The notes beneath the pieces were generated by a model. That model ran no database searches. It had not been told where the DNA came from and saw only the letters and a program-made list of their open reading frames with translations. The position numbers and the translations under genes are program-made. This document shows positions 46,522-54,444 of a DNA stretch of 64,000 nt, one piece after another. The number at the start of each line of letters is the position of its first letter. Positions within the stretch are counted from its first letter, which is position 1. This DNA is from Streptomyces sp. MP131-18 (GTDB lineage Bacteria > Actinomycetota > Actinomycetes > Streptomycetales > Streptomycetaceae), in assembly GCF_001984575.1 (NCBI RefSeq), contig NZ_LZNS01000001.1, forward strand, positions 6,568,951 to 6,632,950, read 5' to 3'.

Positions 46522-46869
46522 ATGGCTGACTCCGCGGAATCATCGGACCCCGGTACCCGCCCCGACGAACGGGCCGTGGCGCGCCTGACGCGCCGCATCC
46601 GCGCCTTCGCCACCGCACACGGCGGCGACGCGGAGGGGCAGATCTCCTACCTCGGCATTCGCGGCCACCGGCTCGTGCTGGTCGGCGCGGACGGCGGCTG
46701 GGGCGACGTGGTCGCGGCCGACCGCGCCGTACTCGCCGCGGCGGCCGACCAGGCGGGCGTGGCCCTGCGGGAAACACTCGACGGGGAGCTGGCCGCACGC
46801 CTGCGCACGGGCCCCGACGAGTGGAGCCGGATGGCGGGCCTCCAGATCGGCTCCCCCGGGGACACCTGA
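46522..46869 (+). CDS. Conserved small hypothetical protein
   Basis: The 115-residue protein has a basic helix (ERAVARLTRRIRAFATAHGG) and a beta-rich middle (ISYLGIRGHRLVLVGADGGWGDVVAADRAVL). I do not recognise a domain. It has a textbook leaderless arrangement: TAGGAT, six bases, ATG. It lies between the heme O and heme A synthase genes, which may or may not be meaningful. Confidence 0.7.
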   Translation: MADSAESSDPGTRPDERAVARLTRRIRAFATAHGGDAEGQISYLGIRGHRLVLVGADGGWGDVVAADRAVLAAAADQAGVALRETLDGELAARLRTGPDEWSRMAGLQIGSPGDT

Positions 46870-46919
46870 GCACGGGGCGGCGGAGCCGGGGGGAGGAGGA
46901 AGGGCCGGGGGAGAAGGGC

Positions 46920-47909
46920 CTACGCCGTGGTCGCGGGCACCGGTTCGGGGGCGTGCGCGGGGGGCGCGCCGTGGTCGGAGCCGGGAGCCGTGCCGCGGTC
47001 GCGGGTGGCGAGCAGCAGGCGGAGGGTGGCGATCCACACCAGTGTCGAACCCAGCAGGTGGAACCCGACCAGCAGCTCGGGCTCGTCGAGGAAGTACTGG
47101 GCGTAGCCGATGGCACCCTGCGCCATCAGCACGGCGAACAGGTCGCGGGCGCGGGCCCGCAGTCCGCCAGGGGCGTCCACCAGGCGCAGCACGATCCAGA
47201 TGGCGGCCGTTGCCAGGACGACCGCCCAGGCCAGCGCGGAGTGCACGCGGGTGATGGTCTCCCAGTCGAACGGCATGCGCTCGATGTCGCTGCTGTCGCC
47301 GGCGTGCTCGCCGCTGCCGGTGACCGCGGTCCCGACGATGATCAGTGCCCCGGTGAGTGCGGTCAGCCCGAAGACGGCGCGCCGCACGGGCGGGCCGACC
47401 AGCGGCCGCGGCTCCGCGTCGCCCTCGCGGGTGCGCTGCCAGGTCACGGTGGCCGCCGTGATCAGCGCGGTGGCGGCCAGGAAGTGCGCGGCGACGATGT
47501 ACGGGTTCAGCTCGGTGAGCACCGTGACGCCGCCGATGATGCCGTTGCCGGCCACGACCCAGAACTGCGCCCAGCCCAGCCGGGTCAGCCCGCGGCGGCG
47601 CGGCTTGGCCGACCTGGCGGCGATGATGGCCCAGCCGACCGCGGCGCTCACCACGTAGGTGAGCATCCGGTTGCCGAACTCGATCAGCCCGTGCAGCCCC
47701 ATCTCCGAGGTGGCCACGAGGCTGTCGTCGCTGCACTTGGGCCAGGTGTCGCAGCCGAGACCCGAGCCGGTGAGCCGGACCGCGCCGCCGGTGACGACGA
47801 TGCACACGCTCATGACGAGGGCCGTGAGCGCCGCCCGGCGCACGGTGCGCGGGTGCGGGGTCCACCGGTCGGCGATGAAGGCGAGGGGGTTTCGCACTGC
47901 TTTCAGCAC
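46920..47909 (-). CDS. ctaA: Heme A synthase (COX15/CtaA)
   Basis: The 329-residue integral membrane enzyme oxidises heme O to heme A. About eight transmembrane helices are visible. The conserved histidine segments are GLHGLIEFGNRMLTYV, PYIVAAHFLAATALI, ITRVHSALAWAVVL and LVGFHLLGSTLVW, which give the heme ligands of the two halves. The first periplasmic loop has the pair of cysteines in GLGCDTWPKCSD. GTG 47909 is preceded by TAGCAT and six bases (leaderless arrangement). Confidence 0.95.
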   Translation of the reverse strand: MLKAVRNPLAFIADRWTPHPRTVRRAALTALVMSVCIVVTGGAVRLTGSGLGCDTWPKCSDDSLVATSEMGLHGLIEFGNRMLTYVVSAAVGWAIIAARSAKPRRRGLTRLGWAQFWVVAGNGIIGGVTVLTELNPYIVAAHFLAATALITAATVTWQRTREGDAEPRPLVGPPVRRAVFGLTALTGALIIVGTAVTGSGEHAGDSSDIERMPFDWETITRVHSALAWAVVLATAAIWIVLRLVDAPGGLRARARDLFAVLMAQGAIGYAQYFLDEPELLVGFHLLGSTLVWIATLRLLLATRDRGTAPGSDHGAPPAHAPEPVPATTA

Positions 47910-47965
47910 GCACTCATGCTAGGCCCCCGCTTGTGCGCGCTTTCACGAGGGGCGGGTTCCGGTTC

Positions 47966-48751
47966 TTACTCCCAGCGGAAGAAGCGGGCTGCGGCGCCCA
48001 GGCCCGCCACCGCCCAGCCGGCGAGCACGGCCGCGTCGCCCCAGGGCATGCCCGCGCCGTCGTCCAGCACGGCACGCAGACCGTCGGAGAGCGCGCCGAG
48101 CGGCAGCGCCTCCAACACGCCGCGCAGCCCCGCGGGGAAGTCGTCCAGCGGAACGATCACGCCGCCGGAGAACAACAGCAGCACGAAGACGAGGTTGGCG
48201 GCCGCCAGCGTCACCTCGGCGCGCAGGGTCCCCGCCATCAGCAGCCCGAGTCCGGAGAACGCCGCGGTGCCGAGCAGCATCAGCAGTGCGACGGCCGCCG
48301 GGTTCCCGTGCGGCGACCAGCCGAGGGCCAGCGCCACGGCCGAGAGCAGCACCGTCTGGAGCACCAGGGTCACGAGAACGGCGCAGGTCTTGCCGCACAT
48401 CAGCGCCCAGCGCGGCAGCGGCGAGGCGCCCAGGCGCTTGAGGACGCCGTAGCGCCGTTCGAAGCCGGTGGCGATGGCCTGTCCGGTGAACGCCGTGGAC
48501 AGCACGGCGAGCGCCAGGATGCCGGGGGCGAGGAAGTCGACCCGTTCCCCCTCGCCGACGTCCACCACGTCGACGCTGCTGAACAGGACCAGCAGCAGCG
48601 TCGGGATGACCACGGTCAGCAGCAGCTGTTCGCCGTGCCGCAGCAGCATCCTGGTCTCCAGGGCGGCCTGTGCGGCGATCATGCGCGGCAGCGGTGCCGC
48701 TCCGGGGCGCGGCGCGTGGCGGCCGGGGCCCGCGCCGGTTTCGGTGCTCAC
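47966..48751 (-). CDS. ABC-2 type transporter permease
   Basis: The 261-residue membrane protein has about six hydrophobic helices (QLLLTVVIPTLLLVLF, LAPGILALAVLSTAFTGQAIATGFERRYGVLKRLGASPL and so on), in the ABC-2 export permease pattern. GTG 48751 overlaps the stop of the ATPase gene, with AAGGAG upstream, so translation is coupled. The two gene products should form a complete exporter (presumably as a dimer). Substrate is unknown. Confidence 0.9.
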   Translation of the reverse strand: MSTETGAGPGRHAPRPGAAPLPRMIAAQAALETRMLLRHGEQLLLTVVIPTLLLVLFSSVDVVDVGEGERVDFLAPGILALAVLSTAFTGQAIATGFERRYGVLKRLGASPLPRWALMCGKTCAVLVTLVLQTVLLSAVALALGWSPHGNPAAVALLMLLGTAAFSGLGLLMAGTLRAEVTLAAANLVFVLLLFSGGVIVPLDDFPAGLRGVLEALPLGALSDGLRAVLDDGAGMPWGDAAVLAGWAVAGLGAAARFFRWE

Positions 48752-49683
48752 GGGCGCAGCTCCTTGCCGGTCAGTTCCAGGAAGACGTCTTCGAGGGTGT
48801 GCCGCTGGGTGGTGATCCGGTCGGCGAGCACCCCGTGCTGGGCGCACCAGGCGGTGACGGTGGCCAGCAGCCGGGGGCCGACGTCGCCGGTGATCCGGTA
48901 GCTGCCCGGGCTCGGCTCGGTGGCCTCGCTCCCCGCGGGCAGCGCCTGGCGCAGCGAGACCAGGTCGAGCCCCGGCCTGCCGGTGAAGCGCAGGACGTCC
49001 GCCGTGCCGCCGCGGCTCAGGTCCGCCGGGCTGCCGTGCGCGATGACGCGTCCGCCGTCCACGATGGCCACGTCGTCGGCCAGTTCCTCGGCCTCGTCCA
49101 TGTGGTGCGTGGTGAGCACCACGGTGACGCCGTCCGCCCGCAGTTCCCTGATCAGGTCCCAGGTGGCGTGTCTGGCCTGCGGGTCGAGGCCGGCCGTCGG
49201 CTCGTCGAGGAAGACCAGCTCGGGCCGGCCGACGACGGCCAGGGCCAGGGACAGCCGCTGCTGCTGGCCGCCGGACAGGCGCCGGTAGGTGGTGCGTCCG
49301 AAACCGCCGATCCCGAGCCGGTCGGCGAGCGCGTCGACGTCGAGGGGGTGCGCGTGCAGCCGGGCGACGTGGCGCAGCATCTCCTTGGCGCGCACGCCCG
49401 GGTAGACGCCGCCGTTCTGGAGCATCACGCCGACGCGGGGGCGCAGCGCCGCCGCATCGGCGACCGGGTCGAGGCCGAGTACCCGCAGGTGTCCCGCGTC
49501 GGGGGTGCGGAACCCCTCGCAGGATTCGACGGTGGTCGTCTTGCCGGCTCCGTTCGGCCCGAGCACGGCGGTCACGGTGCCCCGTGCGACGGTGAGGTCG
49601 AGGCCGTCCACCGCGGTCGTGCGGCCGTACCGTTTGACCAGGCCGACTGCTTCGACGGCCGGTGCGGCCCCTGGGGTGTGCAT
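48748..49683 (-). CDS. ABC transporter ATP-binding protein
   Basis: The 311-residue ATPase has Walker A GPNGAGKTT, a Q-loop MLQNGGVYPGVRAKEML, signature LSGGQQQR, Walker B LVFLDEPTAGLD and the switch LTTHHMDEAEEL, all intact. A C-terminal extension of about 85 residues follows, as in drug- or lipid-exporting DrrA-like proteins. ATG 49683 has no clear ribosome site. It is divergent from sufR, with about 160 bases between, and shares a control region that holds an iron-box-like palindrome. Confidence 0.92.
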   Translation of the reverse strand: MHTPGAAPAVEAVGLVKRYGRTTAVDGLDLTVARGTVTAVLGPNGAGKTTTVESCEGFRTPDAGHLRVLGLDPVADAAALRPRVGVMLQNGGVYPGVRAKEMLRHVARLHAHPLDVDALADRLGIGGFGRTTYRRLSGGQQQRLSLALAVVGRPELVFLDEPTAGLDPQARHATWDLIRELRADGVTVVLTTHHMDEAEELADDVAIVDGGRVIAHGSPADLSRGGTADVLRFTGRPGLDLVSLRQALPAGSEATEPSPGSYRITGDVGPRLLATVTAWCAQHGVLADRITTQRHTLEDVFLELTGKELRP

Positions 49684-49756
49684 GCAGTGGAGTGTAGAAA
49701 GCCCGCGGTGCGGCCCTTGACCGCGGGCCCCCGGAGCCGTTCCCCGGGACGCGGAG

Positions 49757-49772
49757 GTAAGGCATGCCTTAC
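49757..49772. promoter_or_regulatory. Iron-box-like perfect palindrome
   Basis: GTAAGGCATGCCTTAC is a perfect 16-bp palindrome, flanked as AGGTAAGGC and GCCTTACG. It resembles the DtxR/IdeR/DmdR iron box (TTAGGTTAGGCTAACCTAA) at most core positions. It lies 74 bases before the ABC ATPase start and 71 before sufR, so either or both could be regulated. The regulator is not identified by sequence alone. Confidence 0.5.
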
Positions 49773-49789
49773 GTGATGTACTGCATCCG

Positions 49790-49807
49790 GCCAGGTCAGA
49801 ACCTGGC
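49790..49807. promoter_or_regulatory. Second dyad in the sufR upstream region
   Basis: GCCAGGT (49790-49796), a four-base spacer CAGA and ACCTGGC (49801-49807) form a 7-bp inverted repeat directly before the putative sufR -35 box. No known regulator is assigned. Confidence 0.4.
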
Positions 49808-49844
49808 TTGCTCGTGTCGCGCGAATTACGCAACAATGGCGTTG
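49808..49844 (+). promoter_or_regulatory. sufR promoter with SufR operator
   Basis: TTGCTC (49808-49813) could be the -35 box and AACAAT (49832-49837), 18 bases on, the -10 box. That would put transcription start at or next to the GTG (49844) of sufR. CAACAATGGCGTTG (49831-49844) is an exact CAAC-N6-GTTG site, the motif I recall being reported for SufR of Streptomyces avermitilis. It overlaps the -10 to +1 region, which is ideal for repression. Confidence 0.75.
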
Positions 49845-50641
49845 TGAAAAAGCGGAGCGAGCGGCGTGAGGCGCCGGCGGCCACAGGTGCCGCCGGGGAG
49901 CCCGTGCTGCCCGCGGCGTCCGAGGAGCAGTCCGGCACGCGGCGGCGCGTCGTGCGGTCGATCCTCGGCCACGGCCCTTCGACCGCGGCCGAGCTGGCCG
50001 GCCGGCTGGGACTCACCCAGGCGGCGGTGCGCAGGCATCTGGACGCGCTGGTCGCCGACGGGCTGGTCGAGCCCCGCGAGAAGCGGGTCTACGGCTCGCG
50101 CGGCCGGGGCCGTCCGGCCAAGGTCTTCGCGATCACGGACTCCGGCCGGGACGCCTTCGACCACGCCTACGACGAGCTCGCCGTGGAGGCGCTGCGCTGG
50201 ATCGAGCGCGCCGCCGGCGGCAGCGAGCGGGGCGCGGCCGCCGTCATGGACTTCGCGCGCGCCAAGGCCGCCGCGCAGGCCGAGCAGTACCGCCCGTTCC
50301 TGGAGCGGGCCGCCCCGGAGGACCGGGCCAGGGCGCTGGCCGAGGCCCTGTCCCGGCACGGCTACGCCGCCGTGGCCCGCGGGGTCCCCGCGCCCGCGGG
50401 GGAGCAGCTGTGTCAGCATCACTGCCCGGTGGCGCACGCCGCCGCGCGGTACCCGCAGCTGTGCGAGGCGGAGACCGAGGTCTTCTCCAGCCTGCTGGGC
50501 ACCCACGTGCAGCGCCTGGCCACCATCGCCCATGGTGACGGCGTGTGCACGACCTTCGTCCCGCGGCCCGAGCAGGCGGCGGCCACGGAGGACAACGAGA
50601 CCACCGCACCACCACGCATCGCCGGGAGGAACCCCGCATGA
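49844..50641 (+). CDS. sufR: Fe-S cluster-binding repressor SufR
   Basis: This 265-residue ArsR/DeoR-like winged-helix regulator represses the suf operon when it carries a cluster. The HTH is at about residues 35-90 (ILGHGPSTAAELAGRLGLTQAAVRRHLDALVADGLV). The C-terminal cluster-binding cysteines are Cys190, Cys194 and Cys207 (CX3C-X12-C), with Cys235 further on. The start is GTG 49844, the last base pair of its own operator, so the mRNA is probably leaderless. Its stop overlaps the sufB ATG as ATGA, making it the first gene of the operon. Confidence 0.95.
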   Translation: MKKRSERREAPAATGAAGEPVLPAASEEQSGTRRRVVRSILGHGPSTAAELAGRLGLTQAAVRRHLDALVADGLVEPREKRVYGSRGRGRPAKVFAITDSGRDAFDHAYDELAVEALRWIERAAGGSERGAAAVMDFARAKAAAQAEQYRPFLERAAPEDRARALAEALSRHGYAAVARGVPAPAGEQLCQHHCPVAHAAARYPQLCEAETEVFSSLLGTHVQRLATIAHGDGVCTTFVPRPEQAAATEDNETTAPPRIAGRNPA

Positions 50642-52059
50642 CGCTCCCCACGGAGACGGCCCACCCCGAGCTCGAGGGGCTGGGTAACTACGAGTACGGC
50701 TGGGCGGACTCCGACACGGCCGGTGCTGTCGCAAGGCGCGGCCTGTCCGAGGACGTCGTCCGCGACATCTCGGGCAAGAAGTCCGAGCCGGACTGGATGC
50801 TCAGGCTGCGGCTGAAGGGACTGAAGCTCTTCGGCAAGAAGCCCATGCCCACCTGGGGCTCCGACCTCAGCGGCATCGACTTCGACAACATCAAGTACTT
50901 CGTGCGGTCCACGGAGAAGCAGGCCCAGAGCTGGGAGGACCTGCCGGAGGACATCAAGAACACCTACGACAGGCTGGGCATCCCCGAGGCGGAGAAGCAG
51001 CGGCTGGTCGCGGGTGTGGCCGCGCAGTACGAGTCGGAGGTCGTCTACCACCAGATCCGCGAGGACCTGGAGCGGCAGGGCGTCATCTTCCTGGACACCG
51101 ACACGGCGCTGCGGGAGCACCCGGAGCTGTTCCAGGAGCACTTCGGCACCGTGATCCCGGCCGGCGACAACAAGTTCGCCGCGCTGAACACGGCGGTCTG
51201 GTCCGGCGGATCGTTCATCTACGTGCCGCCGGGCGTGCACGTCGACATCCCGCTCCAGGCGTACTTCCGGATCAACACGGAGAACATGGGGCAGTTCGAG
51301 CGGACGCTGATCATCGTCGACGAGAACGCCTACGTGCACTACGTCGAGGGCTGCACCGCCCCCATCTACAACTCGGACTCGCTGCACTCCGCGGTCGTCG
51401 AGATCATCGTGAAGAAGGGCGGCCGCTGCCGCTACACGACCATTCAGAACTGGTCGAACAATGTGTACAACCTGGTGACCAAGCGGGCCGTGGCCTACGA
51501 GGGCGCCACCATGGAGTGGGTCGACGGCAATATCGGCTCCAAGGTCACCATGAAGTACCCGGCCGTGTACCTGATGGGTGAGCACGCCAAGGGCGAGACG
51601 CTGTCCGTGGCCTTCGCGGGCGAGGGGCAGCACCAGGACGCGGGCGCCAAGATGGTGCACATGGCGCCGAACACCTCGTCCAACATCGTCTCCAAGTCGG
51701 TGGCCAGGGGCGGCGGGCGCACCTCCTACCGCGGTCTCATCGAGATCGGCGAGGGCGCGGCGGGCTCCAAGTCCAACGTGCTGTGCGACGCGCTGCTGGT
51801 GGACACCATCTCCCGCTCCGACACCTACCCGTACGTGGACGTCCGCGAGGACGACGTGACGATGGGGCACGAGGCGACGGTCTCCAAGGTCAGCGACGAC
51901 CAGCTGTTCTACCTGATGAGCCGCGGTCTCTCCGAGGACGAGGCCATGGCGATGATCGTGCGCGGCTTCGTCGAGCCGATCGCCAAGGAGCTGCCGATGG
52001 AGTACGCCCTGGAGCTCAACCGGCTGATCGAGCTCCAGATGGAGGGCGCCGTCGGCTGA
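50638..52059 (+). CDS. sufB: Fe-S cluster assembly protein SufB
   Basis: The 473-residue scaffold subunit of the SufBCD complex is where clusters are built. The long beta-helix core is intact (HVDIPLQAYFRINTENMGQFERTLIIVDENAYVHYVEGCTAPIY...KGGRCRYTTIQNWSNNVYNL). The conserved acceptor cysteine lies in EGCTAP, and the C-terminus MSRGLSEDEAMAMIVRGFVEPI is typical. The ATG overlaps the sufR stop. Confidence 0.97.
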   Translation: MTLPTETAHPELEGLGNYEYGWADSDTAGAVARRGLSEDVVRDISGKKSEPDWMLRLRLKGLKLFGKKPMPTWGSDLSGIDFDNIKYFVRSTEKQAQSWEDLPEDIKNTYDRLGIPEAEKQRLVAGVAAQYESEVVYHQIREDLERQGVIFLDTDTALREHPELFQEHFGTVIPAGDNKFAALNTAVWSGGSFIYVPPGVHVDIPLQAYFRINTENMGQFERTLIIVDENAYVHYVEGCTAPIYNSDSLHSAVVEIIVKKGGRCRYTTIQNWSNNVYNLVTKRAVAYEGATMEWVDGNIGSKVTMKYPAVYLMGEHAKGETLSVAFAGEGQHQDAGAKMVHMAPNTSSNIVSKSVARGGGRTSYRGLIEIGEGAAGSKSNVLCDALLVDTISRSDTYPYVDVREDDVTMGHEATVSKVSDDQLFYLMSRGLSEDEAMAMIVRGFVEPIAKELPMEYALELNRLIELQMEGAVG

Positions 52060-52165
52060 CCCGGCGGCGCGGCGCGCCCGCGGGCGCGCCGGCACCTCGT
52101 CATCGAGCGGACCACCCAGCAGAACACCCAGCAGACCGATCAAGAGAGTGAGCACGACGACACCC

Positions 52166-53335
52166 ATGGCTGAGGCCCAGAGCATCCCGGCGGGAGGGGC
52201 GGTCGCGGTGGCCGCGGAATCCACCGTCGCCACCCGGATGAGCGCGCCGCCGTCCTTCGACGTGGCGGACTTCCCCGTTCCCCATGGGCGCGAGGAGGAG
52301 TGGCGCTTCACGCCCCTGGAGCGGCTCCGGGGGCTGCACGACGGCACCGCGGTCGCCGACGGATCGGTGAAGGCCGAGATCGTCGCGCCCGACGGCGTCA
52401 CCGTGGAGACGGTGGGCCGCGACGACCCGCGGGTCGGCCGGGCCGGGAAGCCCGCCGACCGGGTGGCCGCACAGGCGTTCAGCGCCTTCGAGAAGGCGAC
52501 GGTCGTCACCGTTCCCGCGGAGGCCGTGCCGGCCGAGCCCGTGCGGGTGAGCCTGCACGGCGAGGGCGGCGTGACCTACGGGCACACCGTCTTCGACATC
52601 GGCCGCTTCGCCGAGGTGGTCCTGATCCTCGACCACACCGGTGACACCGTCCGCGCGGCGAATGTGGAGTTCCAGGTCGGGGAGGGCGCCAAGCTGACCG
52701 TCGTCTCCGTGCAGGACTGGGCGGACACGGCCGTGCACTGCTCGCAGCACAATGCGCTGGTCGGGCGGGACGCCACGTTCAAGTCCGTGGTCGTCACCTT
52801 CGGCGGCGACGTCGTCCGTCTGCACCCGCGCGTCAGCTACGCGGGCCCCGGCGGTGAGGCCGAGCTGTACGGGCTGTACTTCACGGACAACGGGCAGCAC
52901 CAGGAGCACCGGCTGCTGGTGGACCACTCCGCCGCCAACTGCCGCAGCAATGTGGCCTACAAGGGGGCGCTCCAGGGTGCCCGGGCCCGCGCCGTGTGGA
53001 TCGGCGACGTGCTGATCAGGGCCGCCGCCACCGGCACCGACACCTACGAGCTGAACCGCAACCTGGTGCTGACCGACGGCGCACGGGTGGACTCGGTCCC
53101 CAATCTGGAGATCGAGACCGGGGAGATCGTCGGCGCCGGCCACGCCTCGGCCACGGGAAGGTTCGAGGACGAGCAGCTGTTCTACCTGATGGCCCGCGGC
53201 ATTCCCGCGGAGGAGGCGCGCCGCCTGGTGGTGCGCGGCTTCTTCGCCGAGCTGGTCCAGCAGATCGGCGTCCCCGACGTCGAGGAACGGCTGATCGCGC
53301 GGCTCGAGGCCGAGCTGGCGGAGTCGATCGCATGA
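52166..53335 (+). CDS. sufD: Fe-S cluster assembly protein SufD
   Basis: The 389-residue SufB paralogue forms the SufBC2D complex. The N-terminal helical part contains PVPHGREEEWRFTPLERL. The beta-helix core has LYGLYFTDNGQHQEHRLLVDH and TDTYELNRNLVLTDGARVDSVPNLEIE, and the C-terminus has FYLMARGIPAEEARRLVVRGFFAEL. ATG 52166 (MAEAQS) is chosen as the likely family start; GTG 52148, six codons upstream, is nearer to AAGAGAG. An 88-base gap follows sufB. Confidence 0.94.
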   Translation: MAEAQSIPAGGAVAVAAESTVATRMSAPPSFDVADFPVPHGREEEWRFTPLERLRGLHDGTAVADGSVKAEIVAPDGVTVETVGRDDPRVGRAGKPADRVAAQAFSAFEKATVVTVPAEAVPAEPVRVSLHGEGGVTYGHTVFDIGRFAEVVLILDHTGDTVRAANVEFQVGEGAKLTVVSVQDWADTAVHCSQHNALVGRDATFKSVVVTFGGDVVRLHPRVSYAGPGGEAELYGLYFTDNGQHQEHRLLVDHSAANCRSNVAYKGALQGARARAVWIGDVLIRAAATGTDTYELNRNLVLTDGARVDSVPNLEIETGEIVGAGHASATGRFEDEQLFYLMARGIPAEEARRLVVRGFFAELVQQIGVPDVEERLIARLEAELAESIA

Positions 53336-53673
53336 GCGGCGCCGAGGGTTTCGTCCGGGTCTGCACGGTGGGCGACCTGGAGGAGGACGTCCCCAGGCGG
53401 GTCGAGCTGGGCGGAATCCCGGTGTCCGTGGTCCGTACCGAGGGCAGCGTGTTCGCCGTCAACGACATCTGTTCGCATGCGAACGTCTCGCTGTCCGAGG
53501 GCGAGGTGGCGGACTGCCAGATCGAGTGCTGGCTGCACGGGTCGAGCTTCGACCTGCGCACCGGCAAGCCGTCCGGGCTGCCCGCGACCCGCCCCATCCC
53601 CGTTTACCCCGTCAAGATCGAAGGAGACGGCCCCGGCGCCGCCGTGCTCGTCTCCGTCACCCAGGAGTCCTGA
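53332..53673 (+). CDS. Rieske-type [2Fe-2S] ferredoxin in the suf operon
   Basis: The 113-residue soluble Rieske protein of the bifunctional/non-heme ferredoxin class has cluster ligands Cys47-x-His49 (ICSHAN) and Cys66-x2-His69 (CWLHG). Its ATG overlaps the sufD stop as ATGA, and sufC begins nine bases after its stop, so it is translated with the assembly machine. It may supply electrons for cluster assembly or be a client; this is inference from position. Confidence 0.93.
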   Translation: MSGAEGFVRVCTVGDLEEDVPRRVELGGIPVSVVRTEGSVFAVNDICSHANVSLSEGEVADCQIECWLHGSSFDLRTGKPSGLPATRPIPVYPVKIEGDGPGAAVLVSVTQES

Positions 53674-53682
53674 GGCATCCCC

Positions 53683-54444
53683 ATGGCAACGCTTGAGATT
53701 CACGACCTGCACGTCTCCGTCGACGGCGAAGGCGGTCCGAAAGAGATCCTGCGCGGGGTCGACCTGACCGTGAAGCAGGGCGAGACGCACGCCATCATGG
53801 GCCCCAACGGCTCCGGCAAGTCCACCCTGGCCTACTCGCTGGCCGGCCACCCCAAGTACACGATCACCGGCGGCACCGTGACCCTGGACGGCGAGGACGT
53901 GCTCGACATGTCCGTCGACGAGCGGGCCAGGGCCGGCGTCTTCCTCGCGATGCAGTACCCCGTCGAGGTGCCCGGCGTCTCCGTGTCCAACTTCCTGCGC
54001 ACCTCCGCCACCGCCATCCGCGGTGAGGCCCCGCGGCTGCGGACCTGGGTGAAGGAGGTCAAGGAGACCATGCAGCGCCTGGAGATGGACCCGTCCTTCG
54101 CCGAGCGCAACGTGAACGAGGGCTTCTCCGGCGGTGAGAAGAAGCGGCACGAGATCCTCCAGCTGGAGCTGCTGAAGCCGAAGATCGCGATTCTCGACGA
54201 GACCGACTCCGGCCTGGACATCGACGCGCTGCGCATCGTGTCCGAGGGCGTCAACCGGGTCCGCGACAGCGGCGAGGTCGGCACCCTGCTGATCACGCAC
54301 TACACGCGCATCCTGCGCTACATCAAGCCCGACCACGTGCACGTGTTCGCCGGCGGCCGGATCGTGGAATCCGGCGGCCCCGAGCTGGCGGACAAGCTTG
54401 AGGCCGAGGGCTACGAGCAGTACACCAAGGGAGGCGTCTCATGA
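53683..54444 (+). CDS. sufC: Fe-S cluster assembly ATPase SufC
   Basis: The 253-residue ABC-type ATPase of the SufBCD complex has Walker A GPNGSGKST at residues 40-48. The SufC-specific insert is VPGVSVSNFLRTSATAIRGEAP. The signature FSGGEKKRHEILQLELLKP, Walker B IAILDETDSGLDIDAL and switch ITHYTRIL are intact. It acts in the cytoplasm and is not a transporter. Its stop overlaps the sufS ATG. Confidence 0.97.
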   Translation: MATLEIHDLHVSVDGEGGPKEILRGVDLTVKQGETHAIMGPNGSGKSTLAYSLAGHPKYTITGGTVTLDGEDVLDMSVDERARAGVFLAMQYPVEVPGVSVSNFLRTSATAIRGEAPRLRTWVKEVKETMQRLEMDPSFAERNVNEGFSGGEKKRHEILQLELLKPKIAILDETDSGLDIDALRIVSEGVNRVRDSGEVGTLLITHYTRILRYIKPDHVHVFAGGRIVESGGPELADKLEAEGYEQYTKGGVS

